Assembly (NCBI GenBank): GCA_021773055.1
Contig: JAJFKV010000002.1
Span: forward strand, 29,172 to 93,171
Reading direction: 5' to 3'
From: Woeseiaceae bacterium
GTDB lineage: Bacteria; Pseudomonadota; Gammaproteobacteria; Steroidobacterales; Woeseiaceae
Length of the DNA stretch: 64,000 bases
This document shows, piece after piece, positions 56,642-63,256 of this stretch. The position numbers were made by a program, and so were the translations under genes. The stretch's first letter is position 1. Every line of letters begins with the position of its first letter. The notes below the pieces were generated by a model, which saw only the letters and a program-made list of their open reading frames with translations, was not told where the DNA came from and ran no database searches.

Positions 56642-57273
56642 CTACCCTGCATGGCATCCAGATCTAAGCGTCGAATGCGCAATGATTCGGATTCGCGATC
56701 GAACAGGTGTTGAATCAGGACTTCCTTTTGCGCTGACTTAATGCCGTGAAACTCGACGGCAATGCCAAAAGGTCGGTCAATATCTATTTCACCGGGCGGA
56801 TCGACATGCCTGACCACCTGAGCAAAAGTCTCGAAGTAACGATTATCCGACTCGAGAAGGAATCGTAAGGATAGTTTTGTACTTATGTCGTAATTCTTGC
56901 GGGATGGAAATGCCATGCCGTCCGCTCCCAGCGCGCAAGTCAACGGTGTGGAATGTGCGAGGGCAGAGCGTGACTCGCGCATTTCGGGAAGCTGTTGGAT
57001 CACGGCATTGATCTTGTCATTGAGAATCGTAAGGCATTCGCCAGCGGGACTGGCTTCTGCGCGCAACAGGTATATCTTCTGATCAAAGCGTGTGTCGAGG
57101 TCCAACAACACCGAGTGTAGTCCGTCACTACCTGCCATACGCATTTTTCGGCGGTCGAGTCCATCACGATATTCTCGATCGCTGATAACATCAAGCTTGA
57201 GATAAACCGTTTCCTCGATCCGGAAAGAGCGTCGATTATCTTCTTCGTGTTGCGTGTCGTCTCCACTGTTCAT
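56638..57273 (-). CDS. PilZ-type c-di-GMP effector in the stator operon
   Basis: 211 residues. An RxxxR motif lies near the N-terminus (NRRSFRIEE, about 13-21). The remaining PilZ-like strands come much later: LGADGMAFPSRKNYD (about 113) and FGIAVEFHGIKSAQKEVLIQ (about 168). About 90 residues, predicted helical (for example LTILNDKINAVIQQLPEMRE), are inserted between. The second motif is degenerate (Ala for the usual Ser of DxSxxG). It starts 4 bp after pomB, so it is probably co-transcribed with the stator, as a candidate brake or stator regulator. c-di-GMP binding is inferred. Confidence 0.7.
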   Translation of the reverse strand: MNSGDDTQHEEDNRRSFRIEETVYLKLDVISDREYRDGLDRRKMRMAGSDGLHSVLLDLDTRFDQKIYLLRAEASPAGECLTILNDKINAVIQQLPEMRESRSALAHSTPLTCALGADGMAFPSRKNYDISTKLSLRFLLESDNRYFETFAQVVRHVDPPGEIDIDRPFGIAVEFHGIKSAQKEVLIQHLFDRESESLRIRRLDLDAMQGS

Positions 57274-57277
57274 GGTC

Positions 57278-58138
57278 TCAATCCTTCCTCATGTTTGCGC
57301 CCAGGAGTTCATCTTCGATAGTCAGCTTCTCTGCCTGCACATGATCACTGCCGCGCACAATGCTGATGTCCACTCGCCGGTTCTTGGCTCTATTGTCGGC
57401 GGAATTATTGTCCGCAGCAGGGCGGGTGTCTGCGTGGCCGGTTACTACGAAGCGGCTGTCATCCAGCGGCGAGGTTTCCAGCAGTTCATGGGCAACCGAT
57501 ACTGCACGGGAAGTCGATAGTTCCCAATTGGAGCGGAAGCGTTGATTCGATATGGGAACATTATCGGTGTGTCCGGAAACCATCACTGCGCCACTGTTTT
57601 CATCGATAAGCCCGGCTATCTTTCGTAATACCGGTATGAACGCCGGCCGCACTTCTGCGCGACCGGATTCGAAGGAGGCATTTTCGAGAATATGAATAAT
57701 AACCTTCATATCTTCGGTCTTTACAGCGACATCGCCCTCAATGATTTCTTCACGCAGAGCAGCACGAATACGGCGGGCCTGTTCCTCCATATCTTCGCGA
57801 TCACGCTTTTCTCGATTGATTGCATCGAGCGTGTTCTTGTTCGAATCGATTGTAAATTGCTTGATCATGTTGAGTGCAGTTGGCTCTGGCTTACCAGGGC
57901 TGAATTCCTGTGCGACGATACTGGTGCCTTTTGGGATCGTCCGTACTTCAATCTCGGACTGCACGCCGAAAGCTTCTTTCATCGATCCGGACAGCTGTTT
58001 GAATTTGGCGGCATCCATCTCGGAAAACGCCAGTAACAACACAAAGAAACACATCAGCAGGGTCATGAGATCAGCGAAGGTCATGACCCATGGCGGTATC
58101 GCGCGGCCTTCCGGGGCCGTTGGTGCTTCGTCAGACAT
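57278..58138 (-). CDS. pomB: PomB, stator peptidoglycan-binding subunit
   Basis: 286 residues. One membrane helix near residues 19-40 contains the ion-binding Asp23 in VMTFADLMTLLMCFFVLLL. Downstream, DAAKFKQLSGSMKEAFGVQ followed by IPKGTSIVAQEFSPGKPEPT matches Vibrio PomB closely. The C-terminal OmpA-like domain (about 150-275) has VSGHTDNVPISNQRF. Sodium use is inferred from PomB similarity. Confidence 0.93.
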   Translation of the reverse strand: MSDEAPTAPEGRAIPPWVMTFADLMTLLMCFFVLLLAFSEMDAAKFKQLSGSMKEAFGVQSEIEVRTIPKGTSIVAQEFSPGKPEPTALNMIKQFTIDSNKNTLDAINREKRDREDMEEQARRIRAALREEIIEGDVAVKTEDMKVIIHILENASFESGRAEVRPAFIPVLRKIAGLIDENSGAVMVSGHTDNVPISNQRFRSNWELSTSRAVSVAHELLETSPLDDSRFVVTGHADTRPAADNNSADNRAKNRRVDISIVRGSDHVQAEKLTIEDELLGANMRKD

Positions 58139-58161
58139 GAGATGTTTTCGAGGCGATCACG

Positions 58162-58926
58162 TCAAGCCTCTTCGTCTTCATGAGTGCGTTTGGATTTCGG
58201 CAGATAGGTTTCGAGTGTACTTTCGATAACGCGCGGATTCTGACCACCCTGGACGCCTAATAGCGCATCAATGACCAGAGACTTGCTGATATTCTCCTCG
58301 CGACTCCGTAATCCCAGCTTGTCGGCTATAGGTAACGCAAACATTGTTGCCAATATGGCGCCATATAATGTTGTTAGTAGCGCTACGGCCATAGCCGGGC
58401 CGATTTGTTTCGGGTCGTCCATGTTGGCCAGCATTTGTACAAGTCCGATTAAGGTACCGATCATGCCCATTGCAGGACCGACGTCGCCAATTGCCTTGAA
58501 TATCGCCTGGCCATTGTTGTGTCGCTGCAGCGTCAGGTTCTTGTCTTTCGTTAACATGGATCGAACGACGTCGGCAGGATGGCCGTCGATCAGAAGACCG
58601 AGACCATTTTTCATGAATTCATCGGGAACTTCTGCATCCTCCAGTGCGAGCAGACCACCTTTTCGTGCAGTCTTGGCCAGCTCCACAGCTTTTTCGATGA
58701 GTTCCTCCGGAGCCGATGGTTTGTAGAGGAAGGCCTTGAGCGCGATCGATGCCGCCCCGAGGAATTCACCAAGGCTGAACTTCATCATGGTGACCATAAT
58801 AGTGCCGCCGAATACGACCGTCAGTGATGGAACATTCACGAAGGTGCTGGCGGAACCGCCGAGCATGATTGACGTTGCCACAACGGCAAAAGCACCGATA
58901 AGGCCTATTAGTGTCGCCAGATCCAA
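58162..58926 (-). CDS. pomA: PomA, stator ion-channel subunit
   Basis: 254 residues with four membrane helices. MDLATLIGLIGAFAVVATSI, the cytoplasmic loop with ELAKTARKGGLLALED, and DVGPAMGMIGTLIGLVQML are near-identical in pattern to Vibrio PomA. PomA forms the ring around PomB and contacts FliG. A sigma-28 promoter lies about 90 bp upstream. Confidence 0.95.
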   Translation of the reverse strand: MDLATLIGLIGAFAVVATSIMLGGSASTFVNVPSLTVVFGGTIMVTMMKFSLGEFLGAASIALKAFLYKPSAPEELIEKAVELAKTARKGGLLALEDAEVPDEFMKNGLGLLIDGHPADVVRSMLTKDKNLTLQRHNNGQAIFKAIGDVGPAMGMIGTLIGLVQMLANMDDPKQIGPAMAVALLTTLYGAILATMFALPIADKLGLRSREENISKSLVIDALLGVQGGQNPRVIESTLETYLPKSKRTHEDEEA

Positions 58927-59011
58927 GTTCGTTTCCTCCGTTCATTCGGATGCCCGCTACCGTCCGCAAAAGGGTCGGAAGGGATGCGTAATCGCGATAT
59001 CGCTATACAGC

Positions 59012-59038
59012 TTATCGGCTGATTTGAGCGGGTCTTTA
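59012..59038 (-). promoter_or_regulatory. Sigma-28 promoter of pomA-pomB-pilZ
   Basis: Minus-strand TAAAGACC-N11-GCCGATAA has a perfect -10 and a perfect TAAA. The predicted leader to pomA is about 80 nt. It sits just beyond the 3' end of the GGDEF gene. Confidence 0.92.
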
Positions 59039-59070
59039 GAGCTCGAATACCGATAAGTGACATGCAATGC

Positions 59071-60192
59071 CTATTCTTCTGGCGGTGGGAGATATTTGGC
59101 ACGATTGCGTCCCGCTTCTTTCGCCTCGTAGAGCGCCTTATCCGCCCGAATCATGAGGGACTCGACGGTATCGGATGGCGTAATCTCGGTATAACCTGCG
59201 GAGCAGGTGACCGTTGTACCTTCAGCCGCATAAGGAACGGGGATTTCCTTGATATATTCAAAATAGCGCTCGACCAGTGCCTTCGATTGGCCGCCTTTGG
59301 TGTCGTTCAAAATGACGGCGAACTCGTCTCCTCCGTAGCGTGCAACGATATCGCTCTTGCGTATGAACGATCGTTCCAGGCATTCACCGATTGATCGCAG
59401 CACATCATCACCGGCGGAGTGGCCCCAACTGTCATTGACCGTTTTGAAGTTATCGACATCGATCATGATCAGGGTGATCGGTTGCTTCAGAATGAAATAG
59501 TTATTGACACTCCGCGTAATGGCATCGTCAAACGCTCCGCGGTTGAACACCTCTGTGAGCGTGTCCCGTTTCATTTCCTCACGGACAACGACCAGATCCT
59601 TGTGCAAGTTCGACATACGGTCATTGAGTGCGCCGATCTGCTCTTCATAACTCTGTTTTTGTTCAGCGAACGTCTCGGTAACGCTTTCGATCGAAGTCTT
59701 CAACGCTTCACGAATTTCCGGTAGTGCGCCGACGCCGACAGCGCGGTCTATGACGTCCAGGCTGTCTTTGACTGATTGCTCGGTATCCTGATCCCGTTGA
59801 CCTATATTTCGCAAACCTGAAACCAGGTCCTCGACGCAGGCTCGGTAGTCATTCACCCGGTGTGTAACGAATTCTTTCTCATTCTGCCTGCGGTCGATAA
59901 AAAAGCGTCTGACTTGTGCCCAAGCACGGGTACCGTCAATTGATGCCGGAAGACCTGCTGAAGGTACAGGTCCGCAATTCTCGATGTGGCCCGCAAACTC
60001 GTTACATTGTTCCGCGAAAGTGGACGAATCGCTTTCGTCTTCCAGCGGGAATGACTCAATTCCCATTGTTCGAATAACGCAACCCAACGTGTCCAACGCA
60101 CCATCGGCAATCGCTTCGCTTTGCATTTCACTCGTTCGTGGAACTGCGGTTCCTTGCTCGTCGTTACTAAATAGATTTCGTACAAAACTCAT
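59071..60192 (-). CDS. Diguanylate cyclase (GGDEF)
   Basis: 373 residues from ATG 60192; a GTG at 60207 would add five. The first 170 residues are helical with no recognised domain, and a coiled coil (about 165-200) precedes the GGDEF domain. The active site GGDEF is near residue 287 in ARYGGDEFAVIL, with an intact inhibitory site RxxD (RKSD) five residues before it. No membrane helix is seen. It makes c-di-GMP in the cytoplasm. It is transcribed from its own sigma-28 promoter. Confidence 0.92.
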   Translation of the reverse strand: MSFVRNLFSNDEQGTAVPRTSEMQSEAIADGALDTLGCVIRTMGIESFPLEDESDSSTFAEQCNEFAGHIENCGPVPSAGLPASIDGTRAWAQVRRFFIDRRQNEKEFVTHRVNDYRACVEDLVSGLRNIGQRDQDTEQSVKDSLDVIDRAVGVGALPEIREALKTSIESVTETFAEQKQSYEEQIGALNDRMSNLHKDLVVVREEMKRDTLTEVFNRGAFDDAITRSVNNYFILKQPITLIMIDVDNFKTVNDSWGHSAGDDVLRSIGECLERSFIRKSDIVARYGGDEFAVILNDTKGGQSKALVERYFEYIKEIPVPYAAEGTTVTCSAGYTEITPSDTVESLMIRADKALYEAKEAGRNRAKYLPPPEE

Positions 60193-60659
60193 TATCAGGG
60201 TTCCCACCTGGGTGATGCCACCGAAACGGTGGGTCTGTTAACAAATATGAGCGCTATCTGTGATATCGGCGCGTCTAGGAAAAGCTTTAGCAGCCTCGAG
60301 CCCGCGAATGGACTGGCATTCCGTAATTCGACAGCGGCTTGAGATGCGGAATTATAAGTATCGGTAAATACTGATAAAAAAACACAAACCAGTAGTTTGC
60401 AAGAAAACGAATAAAACGCTAATATCGACCAATAATTTCGAAAATCAAGCAGTTACGGCATCAGGGGCGTATTTCCTGGTTGGATATGGGTGCAACGGGA
60501 TCACCTGCGACAAATTGAACGATTTTAGTGTTACCACAGCGTAATATGGGAAAAATCGAACAAATATGAAGCTATGTCACGGAATTCGGCAGCGACAGCG
60601 ACCCAGTAATTGTTGGCTGGTCAGTTATTTCCGAACACTTCGGTCCTGTGAGCTTAGCC
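60193..60659. other. 467-bp intergenic region between the diguanylate cyclase and second fleQ
   Basis: It holds the sigma-28 promoter of the cyclase (60263-60289) and an AT-rich central stretch (about 60345-60430) with a TATCGGTA-AA-TACTGATA near-palindrome. I found no convincing -24/-12 or -35/-10 promoter for the rightward fleQ-like gene and no small ORF worth calling. Confidence 0.6.
60263..60289 (-). promoter_or_regulatory. Sigma-28 promoter of the diguanylate cyclase
   Basis: Minus-strand TAAAGCTT-N11-GCCGATAT matches the FliA consensus with a one-base difference in the -10. The leader to ATG 60192 is about 64 nt. Confidence 0.88.
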
Positions 60660-60929
60660 ATGATCGGTGAGCGCCTCATCATGGTCATAGAGGGCAGTGA
60701 AGCCCGCAGTCAAAACCTCAAGGAATTAATCGAGTTCATGGATGCGCCTCGCGTTCGTGTATCGGGCCCCAATAACTGGCGTAAGCGGCTGGGCGACTGC
60801 CGCCTGGCAGCTATTTTCCTTGGCGATGATCTTGAGCAGGACGTCATCGATCAGGTTATCAAGGATGTGGGTGACGTCGATCCCAATACGCCGATTGTCA
60901 TGGTGTCGGCAGACGAGGTCAGCGGGTAG
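60660..60929 (+). CDS. FleQ-like regulator, receiver-like N-terminal part (5' half of a split gene)
   Basis: 89 residues from ATG 60660 (a GTG at 60648 is an alternative). It corresponds to the receiver-like FleQ domain, with LIMVIEGSEARSQNLKELIE and DPNTPIVMVSADEVSG, then stops at TAG 60927. The rest of this domain and the AAA+ part continue in the +1 frame. Removing one G from GGG at 60924-60926 would restore a single FleQ-like frame. It could be a sequencing error, a fresh mutation, or a +1 recoding event. Confidence 0.75.
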   Translation: MIGERLIMVIEGSEARSQNLKELIEFMDAPRVRVSGPNNWRKRLGDCRLAAIFLGDDLEQDVIDQVIKDVGDVDPNTPIVMVSADEVSG

Positions 60930-60936
60930 CACTATG
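60915..60936 (+). other. Apparent +1 frameshift site in the second fleQ
   Basis: The sequence GAGG-TC-AGC-GGG-TAG-C places a slow stop codon after a Gly codon that can re-pair as GGT in the +1 frame. A Shine-Dalgarno-like GAGG lies a few bases before, a layout reminiscent of the prfB recoding signal. Whether ribosomes shift here is unknown. Confidence 0.5.
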
Positions 60937-62043
60937 TTGCATGCTGAACATTTCCGTTGGGCGAGATTCCACGAACTGCATTATCCGGTGCGTTTTGATG
61001 AACTTGGGCACGTGCTCGACGAAATCTGGGCTTCAACCGGCCAGCACCGGAATGAGTCCGAGGGCAAATCAAACGCCTGTCGCATGGTTGGCGATAGCCC
61101 CGAGTCATTGCTGATCCGCTCGCTAATTGACCGCGTAGCGCCGTCGCAAGCGACGGTTTTAATCACAGGTGAGTCGGGAACCGGCAAAGAGGTCATCGCA
61201 CGGCGAATTCACGAGCAGTCCGGGCGAGGCGGCGAGTTCGTAGCGGTTAATTGCGGCGCGATTCCTGAGAACTTGCTGGAGAGCGAGCTGTTTGGTCATG
61301 AGCGGGGTGCTTTCACAGGCGCCGCTTCTGCACGAGCAGGTCGTTTCGAACTGGCGAATGGTGGCACGCTGTTTCTTGATGAAATCGGTGATATGCCACA
61401 GACCATGCAGGTCAAGTTGCTGCGAGTCTTGCAGGAGCGTGTTATCGAGCGACTCGGTGGCAGCAAGAGTATTCCAATTGACGTCAGATTGATCGCAGCG
61501 ACACACAGAGACCTGCCGCAACGTATCGAAGAAGGCTCGTTTCGCGAGGATCTTTACTACCGTCTCAGCGTATTCCCCATAGAAATTCAGCCCCTGCGTG
61601 AGCGACCGGCTGACATCGCACCACTGGTCGATGAATTGATCGATCGAGTACGGCGAAGCAACGGTGTTGGTATCTTGTTTACCGATGCTGCGATGGATTT
61701 TCTATGCGGCTACTCCTGGCCGGGGAATGTGCGTGAACTGGCAAATCTGATCGAGCGACTCGCGGTTGTTCACCCCAATGGACTGATCGATGAGTCCGAC
61801 TTGCCATGGCCGCTGAAACCACAACGTGATACAGAAGTTCTTGAATCGGCGGCGCCAGTGCTGGTGGCGGATTTACCCGATGGTGGCCTGGATTTAAAGA
61901 AGTACCTGTCAACCGTTGAGCAGGGCGCAATTGAGACGGCGTTGCGCGAAAATGAAGGTGTGGTGCAGAAGGCTGCCAACAGTCTTGGCATGGGTCGAAC
62001 AACGTTGGTTGAAAAGATTCGTCGTTACGCTATCGCGAATTAG
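60934..62043 (+). CDS. FleQ-like sigma-54 activator (3' half of a split gene)
   Basis: 369 residues if started at ATG 60934; no clear ribosome site precedes it. The end of the receiver-like domain (YPVRFDELGHVLDEIW) comes first. The AAA+ domain has Walker A GESGTGKEV, the sigma-54 loop GAFTGA and LFLDEIGDMPQTMQVKLLRV. The C-terminal part GLDLKKYLSTVEQGAIETAL, then AANSLGMGRTTLVEKIRRY, is closer to Pseudomonas FleQ than the fleQ at 33253 is. It may be functional as a frameshifted fusion or as a truncated activator. Confidence 0.85.
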   Translation: MLHAEHFRWARFHELHYPVRFDELGHVLDEIWASTGQHRNESEGKSNACRMVGDSPESLLIRSLIDRVAPSQATVLITGESGTGKEVIARRIHEQSGRGGEFVAVNCGAIPENLLESELFGHERGAFTGAASARAGRFELANGGTLFLDEIGDMPQTMQVKLLRVLQERVIERLGGSKSIPIDVRLIAATHRDLPQRIEEGSFREDLYYRLSVFPIEIQPLRERPADIAPLVDELIDRVRRSNGVGILFTDAAMDFLCGYSWPGNVRELANLIERLAVVHPNGLIDESDLPWPLKPQRDTEVLESAAPVLVADLPDGGLDLKKYLSTVEQGAIETALRENEGVVQKAANSLGMGRTTLVEKIRRYAIAN

Positions 62044-63052
62044 CGGACGCAGAAACCCTCGATCCACAATGTGAGCAATAGCGCCCTGGTTTGGTCTGCA
62101 GCGCACTTTGTACCATTTTGGTATCGAGTATCTGGCTGGCTGTGTGCTTACCCAACACAAGTTCCACTCGAAGGTCTTCCAGGTCGTGCTTCTCATTGTT
62201 GCTTAGCACGCCGTCGTCAAGGGCTTCCGTCGCCTTGTTCTCGTATTGCTCGGAGCGATGGTTTAGCTGTTGAGCAAAACCTGAAGCAAGTATGCCTGTC
62301 GGCAGGGCGACCATTCCCACTCCGACCACGGTGATGAGCGCACCGAAGATCTTGCCGCCAACCGTTATCGGCGTAACGTCACCGTATCCAACCGTTGTCA
62401 GCGTGGCGAAGGACCACCACATTGCGGCCGGAATGCTGCCGAAATCGACTGGTTGTGCGTCTCTCTCAAAATAGTAAATCCCGGACGCGGCTAACAACAT
62501 GATCGTCAGCAAAATGAAGAACGATGCAGCCAGTGATCGACTGTTTTCACCGATTGTGGTGAACAGCATGTTTAGCGCGCTGGAATAGCGGGCAAGTTTT
62601 AGCACACGCAGCAGCCGCACGGCGCGCAGAAAACGCATGTCGAAGCCGTTGAGGAGGCCGAATGTCAACAAATAGAAAGGCAGGATCGCGAGTAGATCAA
62701 CAATGGCGTGAAACGAAAAGATAAATCGTAAGCGGGCCGCGACGGCGCTGCCTCTTGCTCCAGACGCCTCGACGCTACTCCAAATACGACAAACATATTC
62801 TATCGAGAAAACAGAGATCGTAAATACTTCGAACCAGTAGAAGAACGCGAAGTATTTTGTCTCGAGTGATTCGACCGATTCGAGTATAACCGCGACAACG
62901 CTGGCGCAAATCAGCACAACAATGAAGATATCCACGATTTTGCTGAGTTCGATGTCGCCGTGTGCGGTTTCCAGGACACGGAAAACGGAACCGCGAAACG
63001 ATCTTCGTTCGGGTCGATGCGTCGATATCGTGTTAGTTGAGGTGCTGTTCAT
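62030..63052 (-). CDS. Voltage-gated potassium channel
   Basis: 340 residues. Six membrane helices: S4 carries the arginine ladder RFLRAVRLLRVLKLARYSS, and the pore loop has the selectivity filter TTVGYGDV. The C-terminus (about 270-340) contains a helical segment and a CxxC (YCSHCGSRV), a possible single zinc knuckle. It overlaps the 3' end of the fleQ-like gene by 14 bp in convergent orientation. A link to motility is unproven. Confidence 0.92.
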   Translation of the reverse strand: MNSTSTNTISTHRPERRSFRGSVFRVLETAHGDIELSKIVDIFIVVLICASVVAVILESVESLETKYFAFFYWFEVFTISVFSIEYVCRIWSSVEASGARGSAVAARLRFIFSFHAIVDLLAILPFYLLTFGLLNGFDMRFLRAVRLLRVLKLARYSSALNMLFTTIGENSRSLAASFFILLTIMLLAASGIYYFERDAQPVDFGSIPAAMWWSFATLTTVGYGDVTPITVGGKIFGALITVVGVGMVALPTGILASGFAQQLNHRSEQYENKATEALDDGVLSNNEKHDLEDLRVELVLGKHTASQILDTKMVQSALQTKPGRYCSHCGSRVSASANSR

Positions 63053-63114
63053 ACAACGGCCAATGGCTGATTACTCTGTTTAACGGCGTTCGTCGCAGAT
63101 TCTTTAGTTACAGC

Positions 63115-63141
63115 TAAAGTTACTTGCGTAACTGACGATAT
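63115..63141 (+). promoter_or_regulatory. Sigma-28-like promoter of the PAS sensor gene
   Basis: TAAAGTTA-N11-GACGATAT has a perfect TAAA and spacing and 6 of 8 bases of GCCGATAA. An AGTTAC-TTGC-GTAACT palindrome lies within its spacer (63118-63133). The leader to 63257 is about 109 nt. Confidence 0.65.
63118..63133. promoter_or_regulatory. AGTTAC palindrome in the PAS-gene promoter
   Basis: AGTTAC-TTGC-GTAACT is a perfect 6-bp inverted repeat. Further copies of the half-site lie nearby: AGTTAC near 63105 and AGTAAC near 63146. The arrangement resembles an operator for a dimeric regulator; none is identified. Confidence 0.4.
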
Positions 63142-63256
63142 CTTCAGTAACGAATCGCAATGTGAATTGGGTGCGCATAGGCTGCTGTTCGCCAGGGCGT
63201 GTTGAGTGCAACGGGTTACTCCTCATTCCACGTACGACGGGAAAAGGATCACTCGA

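Noticed and set aside
60742..60933. Upstream extension of the second frame of the split fleQ to ATG 60742
   Set aside because: These 64 codons are the out-of-frame reading of the receiver-like domain and match no family.
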